In this document: one piece after another, positions 9,453-17,622 of the stretch
Numbering within the stretch: position 1 is the first letter of the stretch
How the letters are laid out: every line of letters starts with the position of its first letter
NCBI RefSeq assembly: GCF_947503855.1
Contig: NZ_CANNFF010000007.1
Coordinates: forward strand, 145,028 to 209,027
Reading direction: 5' to 3'
Source of the DNA: an uncultured Polaribacter sp.
GTDB lineage: Bacteria > Bacteroidota > Bacteroidia > Flavobacteriales > Flavobacteriaceae
Length of the DNA: 64,000 nucleotides
The notes under the pieces: generated by a model
Database searches by the model: none
What the model was told of the DNA's origin: nothing
Seen by the model: the letters and a program-made list of their open reading frames with translations, nothing else
Made by a program: the position numbers and the translations under genes

Positions 9453-10619
9453 ATGAAAAGTATGTATTTTACAGAAGAGCATGAAGCTTTTCGTGCAAGT
9501 TTCAAAGATTTTTTACAAAAAGAAGTAGTTCCTCATGTAGAAAAATGGGAGAAAACCGGAAGTATAGAACGTTTCATTTGGAAAAAATTTGGAGAAATGG
9601 GCTACTTTGGCTTATCTACTCCAGAAGAATATGGTGGTTTAAATCTAGACCTTTTTTACACAGTTGTTTTTTTAGAAGAAATGCAAAAAATAAATTCAGG
9701 TGGTTTTGCTGCAGCAATGTGGGCTCATGAGTATTTAGCAATGACGCACTTAAACAAAGAAGCAAGCGAAGCAACAAAACAAAAATATTTAGTACCAAGT
9801 GTAGAGGGTGCTAAAATCGGTTGTTTATGTGTAACAGAACCATTTGGTGGTTCAGATGTTGCAGGCATGCGTTCTACAGCTATAAAAAAAGGAGATAAAT
9901 ATATTTTAAATGGCTCTAAAACATTTATTACAAATGGTGTTTATTCAGACTATTTAATTGTAGCTGCAAAAACAGACCCATCAGAAAAATATAAAGGGAT
10001 TAGTATTTTTGTGGTAGATAGAAATACGAAAGGTGTATCTGCAACCAAATTAGACAAATTAGGTTGGCGTGCATCAGACACAGGAGAAATTGCTTTCGAT
10101 AACGTAGAAATTCCCCAAGAAAATTTATTAGGCGAAGAAGGGAAAGGCTTTCCATATATTATGCAACATTTTGCCTTAGAAAGGCTTTTAATGGGCGTAA
10201 ATGCACATGCAAGAGCAGAGTTTGCAGTAGATTACGTTATTAAATACATGCAAGAAAGAGTTGCGTTTGGTAAGTCTTTAGATAAATTTCAAGCACTTAG
10301 GCACAAAATTGCAGAGATGGCAAGTAGAGTAGATATGTGTAGAGAGTACAACTACTCTATAGCAAAAAGATTAGACCAAGGTAACTATGTTGTAAAAGAA
10401 GCAAGTATGTCTAAGCTATTATCAACAAAAATGGCAGACGAAGTTATTTATGACGCCTTACAGTTATTAGGTGGTTATGGTTATATGGAAGAATATCCAA
10501 TGGCTCGTTTGTTAAGAGATAGTAGGTTAGGCCCAATAGGAGGAGGTACTTCTGAAATTTTAAAAGAAATTATCGCAAAAATGGTAATTGATGGTAAAGA
10601 GTATAAGCCAGCAACGTAG
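9453..10619 (+). CDS. Acyl-CoA dehydrogenase
   Basis: A 388-aa FAD-dependent acyl-CoA dehydrogenase, normal length. The flavin/substrate signatures are present: CVTEPFGGSDVAGMRSTA at about residues 125-142, and the C-terminal helix DALQLLGGYGYMEEYPMARLLRD near 330-352. The enzyme oxidises an acyl-CoA thioester to the enoyl-CoA and passes electrons to ETF. Chain-length or branched-chain specificity cannot be assigned. Oddity: the last 16 codons and the stop are repeated 88 bp downstream (10655-10710), so this end of the gene has undergone a partial duplication or a recombination with a diverged copy. Confidence 0.93.
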   Translation: MKSMYFTEEHEAFRASFKDFLQKEVVPHVEKWEKTGSIERFIWKKFGEMGYFGLSTPEEYGGLNLDLFYTVVFLEEMQKINSGGFAAAMWAHEYLAMTHLNKEASEATKQKYLVPSVEGAKIGCLCVTEPFGGSDVAGMRSTAIKKGDKYILNGSKTFITNGVYSDYLIVAAKTDPSEKYKGISIFVVDRNTKGVSATKLDKLGWRASDTGEIAFDNVEIPQENLLGEEGKGFPYIMQHFALERLLMGVNAHARAEFAVDYVIKYMQERVAFGKSLDKFQALRHKIAEMASRVDMCREYNYSIAKRLDQGNYVVKEASMSKLLSTKMADEVIYDALQLLGGYGYMEEYPMARLLRDSRLGPIGGGTSEILKEIIAKMVIDGKEYKPAT

Positions 10620-10654
10620 TTTTTATAATTAGCCTTTTTGCGAAAATAATTCTT

Positions 10655-10710
10655 AAATTATCGCAAAAATGATAATTGACGACAAAGAGTATAAGCCAGC
10701 AACGTAATTT
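10655..10710 (+). pseudogene. Relic duplicate of the acyl-CoA dehydrogenase 3' end
   Basis: A 56-bp segment matches 10567-10622 at 51 of 56 positions and would encode IIAKMIIDDKEYKPAT plus a stop, against IIAKMVIDGKEYKPAT in the intact gene. All five differences leave a plausible coding sequence (conservative V to I, G to D, silent changes, TAG to TAA). This suggests the fragment came from a formerly functional diverged copy, not from a recent slip. It has no start and is not expected to be expressed alone. Confidence 0.8.
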
Positions 10711-10756
10711 AACATCAACTCAACTAACTACTAATAAACTAAAGCCTACAGACTAA

Positions 10757-10911
10757 TTTGGGCGTTCCCTAAAGGTCGGGCTTTACGTTATATCTTTTTT
10801 TTAATCTAAACTTATTTTAGTATTTGTTTATTAAAAAGCTTATTGTCATGTGAATTGCAACTTTTATATTTTATAAAAAAAGGATGCCACTTCAATCCCT
10901 AACGCGTAACG
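10757..10911. repeat. Recurring Bacteroidota intergenic element (unnamed)
   Basis: The left end reads GGGCGTTCCCTAAAGGTCGG and continues with GGCTTTACGTTATATC; the right end reads AAAGGATGCCACTTCAATCC followed by CTAACGC. I recall this pair of phrases from intergenic regions of many Flavobacteriia genomes, but know no name or function. The ends can pair: GCGTT (10762-10766) with AACGC (10901-10905), and GGG (about 10778) with CCC (about 10897). It lies in the 418-bp gap between the acyl-CoA dehydrogenase and rpsU and contains no supported gene. Confidence 0.5.
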
Positions 10912-10937
10912 TTTTTAAAATAAAATCAATAAAAAAA

Positions 10938-10966
10938 TTGTAATTCATAATTAATAATTACATTTG
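10938..10966 (+). promoter_or_regulatory. rpsU promoter
   Basis: TTG (10938-10940), 18-bp spacer, then TACATTTG (10959-10966), an exact TAnnTTTG -7 box. The start point would be near 10973, giving a leader of about 70 nt ahead of rpsU. The same TACATTTGCAGTCC string occurs at the tRNA promoter near 12782. Confidence 0.7.
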
Positions 10967-11025
10967 CAGTCCAAAAAATAAAAACAAATAGTTTAATTAC
11001 TATAAAAATATAAAGATACTTATGA

Positions 11026-11034
11026 AGGGAGGTG
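11026..11034 (+). promoter_or_regulatory. Strong Shine-Dalgarno of rpsU
   Basis: AGGGAGGTG, with GGAGGTG fully complementary to the 16S rRNA 3' end, 7 bases before the rpsU ATG. It stands out because the neighbouring genes in this window show no SD. In Flavobacterium johnsoniae the anti-SD is reported to be sequestered on the ribosome with bS21 taking part, and rpsU is reported to be autoregulated through its strong SD; the same arrangement is inferred here. Confidence 0.85.
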
Positions 11035-11041
11035 CCAACTT

Positions 11042-11239
11042 ATGTTAATTATTCCAGTAAAAGATGGAGAGAATATAGATAGAGCGTTAAAGCGTTACAA
11101 AAGAAAGTTCGACAGAACAAAAACAATGAAAAACTTACGTAACAGAAAAAACTTTACAAAGCCGTCTGTAGCTAAAAGAGCTCAAAGAATCAAAGCATCT
11201 TACGTTCAAAGATTAAGAACACAAGAAGAAGTAGGTTAG
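11042..11239 (+). CDS. rpsU: 30S ribosomal protein bS21
   Basis: A 65-aa, very basic protein beginning MLIIPVKDGENIDRALKRYK, the standard bS21 N-terminus, with the Arg/Lys-rich helix following. It sits on the 30S platform near the 16S 3' end. The gene has its own promoter (10938-10966) and a strong Shine-Dalgarno (11026-11034). An 8-codon open frame (ATG at 11022, stop at 11046-11048) overlaps the start codon. An intrinsic terminator follows at 11326-11357, so the transcript is probably monocistronic. Confidence 0.97.
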   Translation: MLIIPVKDGENIDRALKRYKRKFDRTKTMKNLRNRKNFTKPSVAKRAQRIKASYVQRLRTQEEVG

Positions 11240-11254
11240 TGAAACTCAATTTTG

Positions 11255-11310
11255 AAAAGACCAAAGGTAGCATTCAAAATTGTAAGTTGAACTAATCCCG
11301 ATTTTACATC
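11255..11310. repeat. Direct repeat, copy 1
   Basis: A 56-bp unit matching 11373-11428 at 54 of 56 positions; the units start 118 bp apart. Copy 1 continues into a perfect 8-bp hairpin (ATCCCGAT, five-base loop, ATCGGGAT) that is broken in copy 2. CAATTTTGA at 11247 and TCAAAATTG at 11274 form another inverted pair. Confidence 0.85.
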
Positions 11311-11325
11311 GGGATCTATAAATAT

Positions 11326-11357
11326 AAACCTCATACAAAATTTGTATGAGGTTTTTT
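11326..11357 (+). terminator. rpsU intrinsic terminator
   Basis: Perfect inverted repeat: AAACCTCATAC paired with GTATGAGGTTT around a short AAAATTT loop, followed by a run of T. It lies between the two direct-repeat copies. Confidence 0.85.
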
Positions 11358-11372
11358 CTTGCTTCTAATTTA

Positions 11373-11428
11373 AAAAGACCAAAGGTCGTATTCAAAATTG
11401 TAAGTTGAACTAATCCCGATTTTACATC
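11373..11428. repeat. Direct repeat, copy 2
   Basis: Second copy of the 56-bp unit at 11255-11310 (two substitutions). After the shared unit it diverges, so the ATCCCGAT hairpin cannot form. It is placed about 100 bp upstream of xerC. Confidence 0.85.
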
Positions 11429-11524
11429 AGAGTTTTAGCTTAAAATAATAATCCGTAGAATTTATTTCTAGGGATTTTTTTATAAACAAAATTTTGTAGT
11501 TTTACACAAACAACAACAAATACT

Positions 11525-12418
11525 GTGATACAGTCTTTCTTAGAATATTTATCTTTAGAAAAAAAATATGCTACACATACTATAATAGCCTATAAAAACG
11601 ATTTGCTAGCGTTTAAAGATTTTATAGAAACAGAGTATAAGGTGGAAGATTTAGCAGAGGTGCATTATTCACAAATTAGAACTTGGATAGTTGCTTTGGT
11701 AAATCAAAAAATAACTAATAGAAGCATAAATAGAAAAATTAGTTCGCTAAAATCATTCTATAAATTTCTTCAAAAAACAGCACATATAGAAAAAAATCCA
11801 TTATCAAAACATAAATCCTTAAAAACACCCAAAAAAGTACAAGTACCATTTACAGTAAAAGAAGTAAATAATGCTATAAATAGTTTTACAGAAGAAGACA
11901 ATTTTACAAGCTTAAGAAATAAACTTTTAATAGAACTTTTATACTCTACAGGAATTAGAAGAATAGAACTCATTAACTTAAAAGAAAGAGATATAAACCT
12001 TATAGACAAAACAATAAAAGTTCTAGGAAAAAGAAATAAAGAAAGGTATGTGCCTTTGTTAGCTTCAGTAATTCAACTATTAAAGAGTTATCAAGAAGAA
12101 AAAAATAAAATTTCAGTAAAATCAGAATACCTATTTATAACATCAAAAGGAAATAAAATATACGAAACACTTGTTTATAGAATTATAAATTCTTACTTTA
12201 GTAGAGTCTCAGAAAAGGTAAAAAAGAGTCCTCATATATTAAGACACTCTTTTGCAACCCACCTTTTAAACGAAGGTGCAGATTTAAATTCTGTAAAAGA
12301 ACTACTAGGGCATTCATCCTTAGCCTCAACACAAGTCTATACGCACAATAGTCTTGATGCAATAAAAAAAGTGTATAACCAAGCTCATCCAAAGAGCGTA
12401 AAAAAAGATGACGTATGA
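11525..12418 (+). CDS. xerC: Tyrosine recombinase XerC
   Basis: A 297-aa XerC/D-type site-specific recombinase of the size used for chromosome-dimer resolution. The N-terminal SAM-like domain (residues 1-85) is followed by the catalytic domain: Arg in STGIRRIEL, HILRHSFATHLL (His-x-x-Arg) near residue 238, and GHSSLASTQVYTH with the Tyr nucleophile near 274. The start is GTG at 11525; the frame upstream offers no better ATG. Its last four bases overlap the hpf start (ATGA). It sits in the conserved flavobacterial order rpsU-xerC-hpf-tRNA-tuf, so it is a chromosomal housekeeping recombinase, unlike the integrases at 32.4 and 45.8 kb. Confidence 0.93.
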   Translation: MIQSFLEYLSLEKKYATHTIIAYKNDLLAFKDFIETEYKVEDLAEVHYSQIRTWIVALVNQKITNRSINRKISSLKSFYKFLQKTAHIEKNPLSKHKSLKTPKKVQVPFTVKEVNNAINSFTEEDNFTSLRNKLLIELLYSTGIRRIELINLKERDINLIDKTIKVLGKRNKERYVPLLASVIQLLKSYQEEKNKISVKSEYLFITSKGNKIYETLVYRIINSYFSRVSEKVKKSPHILRHSFATHLLNEGADLNSVKELLGHSSLASTQVYTHNSLDAIKKVYNQAHPKSVKKDDV

Positions 12419-12723
12419 AAGTATTCTCCCAATCCGTAAATTTTAATGCAGATCACAAGTTAATTGAGTTTGTAAAAACAAAAGTTTCAGCCTTATCAAA
12501 ATTTCACGACAAAATTGTAGATGCAGAAGTTTTTTTAAAAGTTCAAAATACAAGCGATAAAGAAAATAAAATTACAGAAGTTAAAATAAATATTCCAGGT
12601 AAAGAATTAATCATAAAAAGAGAAACAAAGACATTTGAAGAAGGTATTAATTTAGCTGTAGAAAACCTTAAAAGACAGCTCAAAAGATCTAAAGAAAAAC
12701 ACAGAGATTCATTAATATCATAA
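12415..12723 (+). CDS. hpf: Ribosome hibernation-promoting factor (short form, HPF/RaiA)
   Basis: A 102-aa protein of the S30AE/sigma-54 modulation family: N-terminal MKVFSQSVNFNADHKLIEFV, and a basic C-terminal helix (NLKRQLKRSKEKHRD). It binds the 30S decoding region and stabilises idle ribosomes. It is the short form, lacking the C-terminal dimerisation domain of long HPF. It is translationally coupled to xerC through an ATGA overlap. RaiA and short HPF are hard to separate by eye. Confidence 0.9.
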   Translation: MKVFSQSVNFNADHKLIEFVKTKVSALSKFHDKIVDAEVFLKVQNTSDKENKITEVKINIPGKELIIKRETKTFEEGINLAVENLKRQLKRSKEKHRDSLIS

Positions 12724-12781
12724 AATGATAAAAAAAAGTAAAAAAAAATTATAAAAAGTTTTAGAATATAAAAAAACTTTA

Positions 12782-12789
12782 TACATTTG
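12782..12789 (+). promoter_or_regulatory. -7 box of the tRNA-tuf transcript
   Basis: TACATTTG, an exact TAnnTTTG match, about 40 bp before tRNA-Thr(TGT) and followed by the same CAGTCC as at rpsU. No clear -33 TTG. It would start a transcript running through four tRNAs into tuf. Confidence 0.6.
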
Positions 12790-12829
12790 CAGTCCGTTAG
12801 AAATAGCGGATTGTTTTTTTGTTAAAACA

Positions 12830-12903
12830 GCCGATGTAGCTCAGCTGGCTAGAGCAGCTGATTTGTAATCAGCAGGTCGTGGGTTCGAGTCCCTCCATCG
12901 GCT
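12830..12903 (+). tRNA. tRNA-Thr(TGT)
   Basis: A 74-nt cloverleaf: acceptor GCCGATG pairs with CATCGGC, the T arm contains GGGTTCGAGTCCC, and the anticodon loop is ATTTGTAAT with anticodon TGT. CCA is not encoded. First of a four-tRNA cluster before tuf. Confidence 0.97.
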
Positions 12904-12957
12904 CTAAAGTAAAATAAATTGCAAATGCAATTTAGTTCATTGAAATAGTAAATGAAA

Positions 12958-13039
12958 GGGGAGATACTCAAGCGGCCAACGAGGACGGACTGTAACTCCG
13001 TTGACTATGTCTTCGCAGGTTCGAATCCTGCTCTCCCCA
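12958..13039 (+). tRNA. tRNA-Tyr(GTA)
   Basis: An 82-nt class II tRNA: acceptor GGGGAGA/TCTCCCC, anticodon GTA in ACTGTAACT, long variable arm (about TTGACTATGTCTTCG), T loop GGTTCGAATCC. Confidence 0.97.
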
Positions 13040-13052
13040 CAATTTACATATT

Positions 13053-13125
13053 GCGAAAGTAGCTCAGTTGGTAGAGCGTCAGCCTTCCAAGCTGAATGTC
13101 GCCGGTTCGAACCCGGTCTTTCGCT
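13053..13125 (+). tRNA. tRNA-Gly(TCC)
   Basis: A 73-nt cloverleaf: acceptor GCGAAAG/CTTTCGC, anticodon stem CAGC/GCTG with loop CTTCCAA, anticodon TCC, T loop GGTTCGAACCC. Confidence 0.97.
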
Positions 13126-13194
13126 CAAATAATTTACGAGTTACGAAACAAGAAATACAAATCGTAAATCTAAATCGGCAGTAGTAAATTAATT

Positions 13195-13267
13195 GCCGAT
13201 GTAGCTCAGTTGGTAGAGCGCATCCTTGGTAGGGATGAGGTCATGGGTTCAAATCCCATCATTGGCT
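13195..13267 (+). tRNA. tRNA-Thr(GGT)
   Basis: A 73-nt cloverleaf: acceptor GCCGATG with CATTGGC (one G-U pair), anticodon stem CATCC/GGATG with loop TTGGTAG, anticodon GGT. It ends 61 bp before tuf. Confidence 0.97.
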
Positions 13268-13328
13268 CACTTTAAAAAGTATTATTAGACACTAAATATA
13301 TTTAAACTAAGAATTAAAATTAATAATT

Positions 13329-14516
13329 ATGGCAAAAGGAACTTTTGACCGTTCGAAACCACACTTAAACATTGGTACTATCGGACACGTAGATCACGGT
13401 AAAACTACTTTAACTGCGGCTATTACTAAAGTATTAGCTGATGCAGGTTTCTCTGAAGCTAGATCTTTTGATCAGATTGATAATGCTCCAGAAGAAAAAG
13501 AAAGAGGTATTACAATTAACACTTCTCACGTAGAATATCAAACAGCTAACCGTCACTATGCTCACGTAGACTGTCCAGGTCACGCGGATTATGTAAAGAA
13601 CATGGTAACAGGTGCTGCTCAAATGGATGGTGCTATATTAGTAGTTGCGGCTACAGATGGTCCTATGCCACAAACTAGAGAGCACATCTTATTAGGACGT
13701 CAGGTAGGTATTCCACGTATCGTTGTTTTCTTAAACAAAGTTGATATGGTAGACGATGAGGAGCTTTTAGAATTAGTAGATATGGAGGTTAGAGAATTAT
13801 TATCTTTCTATGATTATGATGGAGATAATGGTCCTGTTGTTTCTGGTTCTGCTTTAGGAGCTTTAAATGGTGAGCAAAAATGGGTTGATACTGTTTTAGA
13901 ATTAATGGCTGCTTGTGATGAGTGGATTGAAGAGCCTACAAGAGAGGTTGATAAAGATTTCTTAATGCCAATTGAAGATGTATTCTCAATTACAGGTCGT
14001 GGTACAGTAGCAACTGGACGTATCGAAACTGGAATCGCTAATACTGGAGATGTTGTAGATATTATTGGTATGGGTGCAGAGAAATTATCATCTACTATCA
14101 CTGGTATCGAAATGTTTCGTCAAATCTTAGATAGAGGTGAGGCTGGAGATAATGCTGGTATCCTATTAAGAGGTATTGCAAAAGAAGATATTAAAAGAGG
14201 TATGGTAATCTGTAAGCCAGGTTCTGTAACTCCACATGCTAAATTCAAAGCAGAAGTTTATGTTCTTAAAAAAGAAGAAGGTGGTCGTCATACGCCATTC
14301 CATAATAACTACCGTCCACAGTTCTATGTAAGAACTACAGATGTAACAGGTACTATTAACTTACCTGATGGAGTTGAAATGGTAATGCCAGGTGATAACT
14401 TAACAATAACAGTAGACTTAATACAGCCGATTGCATTAAATGTAGGTTTACGTTTCGCTATCCGTGAAGGTGGTAGAACTGTAGGAGCTGGTCAAGTAAC
14501 TGAATTATTAGATTAA
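13329..14516 (+). CDS. tuf: Elongation factor Tu
   Basis: EF-Tu, 395 aa, full length. GTPase motifs are intact: G1 GHVDHGKT at residues 19-26, DCPGHADY (G3) near 81-88, NKVD (G4) near 136, then domains II and III ending [10 protein letters not shown]. It delivers aminoacyl-tRNA to the ribosome. It follows the tRNA-Thr/Tyr/Gly/Thr cluster, the classic tRNA-tuf operon, and is followed by a hairpin terminator and tRNA-Trp. Confidence 0.99.
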   Translation: MAKGTFDRSKPHLNIGTIGHVDHGKTTLTAAITKVLADAGFSEARSFDQIDNAPEEKERGITINTSHVEYQTANRHYAHVDCPGHADYVKNMVTGAAQMDGAILVVAATDGPMPQTREHILLGRQVGIPRIVVFLNKVDMVDDEELLELVDMEVRELLSFYDYDGDNGPVVSGSALGALNGEQKWVDTVLELMAACDEWIEEPTREVDKDFLMPIEDVFSITGRGTVATGRIETGIANTGDVVDIIGMGAEKLSSTITGIEMFRQILDRGEAGDNAGILLRGIAKEDIKRGMVICKPGSVTPHAKFKAEVYVLKKEEGGRHTPFHNNYRPQFYVRTTDVTGTINLPDGVEMVMPGDNLTITVDLIQPIALNVGLRFAIREGGRTVGAGQVTELLD

Positions 14517-14545
14517 GAGTAACTTAATTTACTAATTATAATTTA

Positions 14546-14577
14546 AAAGGGTGTCCCGATTTTTTCGGGATGCCTTT
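14546..14577 (+). terminator. Hairpin after tuf
   Basis: AAAGG/CCTTT and TCCCGA/TCGGGA form a stem with a small internal loop (GTG opposite CA) around a T-rich loop; T residues follow. A moderate intrinsic terminator between tuf and tRNA-Trp, probably partly read through into secE-nusG. Confidence 0.65.
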
Positions 14578-14593
14578 ATAAATGAAATAATAA

Positions 14594-14666
14594 ACGGGTT
14601 TAGCTCAGTTGGTAGAGCACTGGTCTCCAAAACCAGGTGTCGGGAGTTCGAGTCTCTCAATCCGTG
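14594..14666 (+). tRNA. tRNA-Trp(CCA)
   Basis: A 73-nt cloverleaf: acceptor ACGGGTT with AATCCGT (one G-U pair), anticodon stem CTGGT/ACCAG, loop CTCCAAA, anticodon CCA. Directly upstream of secE, as usual in Bacteroidota. Confidence 0.97.
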
Positions 14667-14683
14667 CAAAATATAAAAGTAAG

Positions 14684-14872
14684 ATGAACTTTATACAATA
14701 TATCAAAGATTCTTTTGAAGAGTTAAATAATCACATGACTTGGATCTCAAAAGAAGAAGCTCAAAAAACTACTGTAACTGTAGCTGTTTTTACAATATTA
14801 TTTGCATTAGCTGTAGCAGGTATAGATTATGTTTTTCAAACTGGGTTAGATAACTTTTTCAAATTATTTTAA
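14684..14872 (+). CDS. secE: Preprotein translocase subunit SecE
   Basis: A 62-aa single-span membrane protein: amphipathic helix with the conserved MTWISKEEAQKTT segment, then a TM helix VTVAVFTILFALAVAGIDYV near residues 33-52. It is the essential small subunit that clamps SecY. The open frame extends into tRNA-Trp, but ATG at 14684 gives the family length and avoids the tRNA. It lies 9 bp before nusG. Confidence 0.95.
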   Translation: MNFIQYIKDSFEELNNHMTWISKEEAQKTTVTVAVFTILFALAVAGIDYVFQTGLDNFFKLF

Positions 14873-14881
14873 TAATAAATT

Positions 14882-15430
14882 ATGGCTGATTCAGTGATGA
14901 AATGGTATGTTGTTAGAGCCATTGGAGGACAAGAAAATAAAGTGAAAGCTTACATAGAAACAGAAATTTCTAGAGTAGGTTTATCAGATTACGTAAACCA
15001 AGTAATTGTACCAACAGAAAAAGTTGTACAAATTAGAAATGGTAAAAAAGTAAACAGAGAAAGAGTTTATTTTCCAGGGTACATAATGGTAGAGGCTAAT
15101 CTTTCAGGAGAAGTACCTCACGTTATAAAAGCAATAACTGGTGTTATTGGTTTTTTAGGTGAAACCAAAGGTGGTGAACCTGTTCCAATGAGAAAATCAG
15201 AAGTGAATAGAATGCTAGGTAAAGTTGATGAACTTTCTGTGCAAGATGAAAATATTGCAATTCCATTTAACGTTGGAGAAACAGTAAAAGTTGTAGATGG
15301 TCCATTTAACGGATTTGACGGAACTATAGAAAAAGTGAATGAAGAAAAGCGTAAGCTTGAGGTAATGGTGAAAATATTCGGAAGAAAAACACCATTAGAA
15401 TTAAGCTATATGCAAGTAGAAAAGATATAA
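14882..15430 (+). CDS. nusG: Transcription termination/antitermination factor NusG
   Basis: 182 aa: N-terminal NGN domain (KWYVVRAIGGQENKVKAYIE, then VYFPGYIMVEANL), linker, and C-terminal KOW domain (FNVGETVKVVDGPFNGFDG near residues 129-147). It binds RNA polymerase and links it to ribosomes or Rho. Standard secE-nusG-rplK order. Confidence 0.98.
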   Translation: MADSVMKWYVVRAIGGQENKVKAYIETEISRVGLSDYVNQVIVPTEKVVQIRNGKKVNRERVYFPGYIMVEANLSGEVPHVIKAITGVIGFLGETKGGEPVPMRKSEVNRMLGKVDELSVQDENIAIPFNVGETVKVVDGPFNGFDGTIEKVNEEKRKLEVMVKIFGRKTPLELSYMQVEKI

Positions 15431-15500
15431 TTGTTACACAAATATATATCGATTTATTTTTTGGCTTCCAACTTAAAATAAATCATTAAACATTTTTAAA

Positions 15501-15938
15501 ATGGCAAAAGAAGTTAGTAAAGTAGTTAAGTTACAAGTAAGGGGAGGCGCAGCGAATCCATCGCCGCCGGTTGGACCCGCTTTAGGTGCTGCTGGTGTTA
15601 ACATTATGGAGTTCTGTAAACAGTTTAATGCAAGAACGCAAGACAAACAAGGTAAAGTTTTACCTGTTGTTATTACTGTTTTCAAAGACAAATCGTTTGA
15701 TTTTGTTGTAAAAACTCCTCCTGCAGCAGTTCAGTTACTAGAAGCGGCCAAAATTAAAAAAGGTTCAGGAGAACCAAACAGAAAAAAAGTAGCATCTGTT
15801 ACTTGGGATCAAATTAAAGTAATCGCAGAAGACAAAATGGTAGATTTAAATGCCTTTGAAGTTACTTCAGCTATGAAAATGATTGCAGGTACAGCACGTT
15901 CTATGGGATTAACAGTAAAAGGTAATGCACCAGCATAA
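15501..15938 (+). CDS. rplK: 50S ribosomal protein uL11
   Basis: 145 aa. N-terminal [20 protein letters not shown] is the uL11 signature; the C-terminal rRNA-binding domain is present. It forms the GTPase-associated stalk base. First gene of rplK-A-J-L, with rplA 20 bp downstream. Confidence 0.98.
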   Translation: MAKEVSKVVKLQVRGGAANPSPPVGPALGAAGVNIMEFCKQFNARTQDKQGKVLPVVITVFKDKSFDFVVKTPPAAVQLLEAAKIKKGSGEPNRKKVASVTWDQIKVIAEDKMVDLNAFEVTSAMKMIAGTARSMGLTVKGNAPA

Positions 15939-15958
15939 ACTTTATAAAAAGTAGTAAA

Positions 15959-16648
15959 ATGGCAAAATTAACAAAAAAGCAAAAAGAAGCTTACGCAAAG
16001 TTAGATAGCTCTAAATCTTATGATTTAGCTGCTGCTTCAGCGCTAGTCAAAGACATTACTAATGTAAAGTTTGATGCATCTGTAGATTTGGCAATACGTT
16101 TAGGAGTAGATCCACGTAAAGCTAATCAAATGGTTAGAGGTGTAGTAACATTACCTCACGGAACTGGTAAAGATGTAAAAGTTTTAGCATTGGTAACTCC
16201 AGATAAAGAAGCAGAAGCTACAGCAGCTGGCGCAGATTATGTGGGATTAGATGAATACCTTCAAAAAATTAAAGGAGGATGGACAGATGTAGACGTTATT
16301 ATAACAATGCCTAGTGTTATGGGTAAATTAGGTCCTTTAGGTAGAGTTTTAGGTCCTAGAGGTTTAATGCCTAACCCAAAAACAGGTACTGTAACAATGG
16401 ATGTTGCAAAAGCTGTTCAAGATGTAAAAGCTGGTAAAATCGACTTTAAAGTTGATAAAACAGGTATTGTTCATGCGGCAATTGGAAAAGTATCTTTTGA
16501 TGCAAAGAAAATTGAAGAAAATGCAAATGAATTATTACAAACAATTATGAAATTGAAACCTACAACTGCAAAGGGTACATATGTAAAAAGTGTATTTATG
16601 TCTAGTACAATGAGTCCTAGTGTAGCTGTTGAGTTTAAATCTGTTTAA
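15959..16648 (+). CDS. rplA: 50S ribosomal protein uL1
   Basis: 229 aa, full length. Signatures: [20 protein letters not shown], and [20 protein letters not shown] near residues 122-141. It forms the L1 stalk; in many bacteria it also represses its own operon, but I identify no mimic of its rRNA site here. Confidence 0.98.
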   Translation: MAKLTKKQKEAYAKLDSSKSYDLAAASALVKDITNVKFDASVDLAIRLGVDPRKANQMVRGVVTLPHGTGKDVKVLALVTPDKEAEATAAGADYVGLDEYLQKIKGGWTDVDVIITMPSVMGKLGPLGRVLGPRGLMPNPKTGTVTMDVAKAVQDVKAGKIDFKVDKTGIVHAAIGKVSFDAKKIEENANELLQTIMKLKPTTAKGTYVKSVFMSSTMSPSVAVEFKSV

Positions 16649-16667
16649 TACGTTAAAACTTATAATT

Positions 16668-17186
16668 ATGACTAGAGAAGAGAAATCACAAGTAATACAA
16701 GATTTAACAGCAACATTAGCAGATACTAATACTTTATATTTAGCAGATATTTCTGGTTTAGATGCAGGAACTACCTCTAATTTACGTAGAGCTTGTTTTA
16801 AAGCAGGTATTCAGCTATCAGTTGTAAAAAATACTTTACTTGCAAAAGCAATGGAAGCTTCAGACAAAGATTTTGGAGACTTACCAACAGTATTAAAAGG
16901 AAACACTTCTATGATGATTTCAGAAGCAGCAAATGCTCCTGCAAAATTAATCAAAGAATTTAGAAAAAAATCTAAAGATAGACCATTATTAAAAGGGGCT
17001 TTTGCAGAAGAGTCTATTTATATTGGTGATGAACAATTAGATGCTTTAGTAGATATTAAATCTAGAGAAGAACTTATTGGAGAAATCATTGGATTATTAC
17101 AGTCTCCTGCTAAAAATGTTGTTTCAGCATTACAATCAGGTGGACAAACACTTTCAGGTATTATTAAAACTTTATCTGAAAAATAA
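16668..17186 (+). CDS. rplJ: 50S ribosomal protein uL10
   Basis: 172 aa from ATG 16668 (MTREEKSQVIQDL). The frame is open 13 codons further up but overlaps rplA, so the internal ATG is chosen. Conserved LRRACFKAGIQLSVVKNTLL region and C-terminal helix that binds bL12 dimers. Confidence 0.97.
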   Translation: MTREEKSQVIQDLTATLADTNTLYLADISGLDAGTTSNLRRACFKAGIQLSVVKNTLLAKAMEASDKDFGDLPTVLKGNTSMMISEAANAPAKLIKEFRKKSKDRPLLKGAFAEESIYIGDEQLDALVDIKSREELIGEIIGLLQSPAKNVVSALQSGGQTLSGIIKTLSEK

Positions 17187-17236
17187 TTACGCGCACAAAT
17201 AAACTAAAATAAACAAAATTTTTAAAAACAATTAAA

Positions 17237-17614
17237 ATGGCAGATTTAAAAGATTTCGCAGAACAATTAGTTAACTTAACAGTAAAAGAAGTTAACGAAT
17301 TAGCTACTATCTTAAAAGATGAGTATGGTATTGAGCCTGCAGCAGCAGCAGTAGCAGTAGCAGGACCAGCAGCAGGTGGTGCTGACGGTGGTGCAGATGA
17401 GCAAACAGAATTTGATGTAATCTTAAAAGCAGCAGGTGGTTCTAAACTAGCAGTTGTAAAATTAGTTAAAGAATTAACTGGTTTAGGATTAAAAGAAGCT
17501 AAAGGTATCGTAGATAGCGCACCAGCTGCAGTTAAAGAAGGTGTTTCTAAAGACGAAGCTGAAGGTTTAAAAGCATCTTTAGAAGAAGCAGGAGCTGAGG
17601 TAGAGCTTAAGTAA
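17237..17614 (+). CDS. rplL: 50S ribosomal protein bL12 (L7/L12)
   Basis: 125 aa: N-terminal dimerisation helix pair, an Ala/Gly-rich hinge near residues 36-55, and a C-terminal factor-binding domain with [20 protein letters not shown]. It recruits translation GTPases. The usual rplJ-rplL order precedes two hairpins and rpoB. Confidence 0.98.
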   Translation: MADLKDFAEQLVNLTVKEVNELATILKDEYGIEPAAAAVAVAGPAAGGADGGADEQTEFDVILKAAGGSKLAVVKLVKELTGLGLKEAKGIVDSAPAAVKEGVSKDEAEGLKASLEEAGAEVELK

Positions 17615-17622
17615 GCTATTAC

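Noticed and set aside
12937..13128. Minus-strand open frame MSERPGSNRRHSAW across two tRNAs
   Set aside because: It is the reverse complement of tRNA-Tyr and tRNA-Gly; such peptides are a known artefact over tRNA genes.
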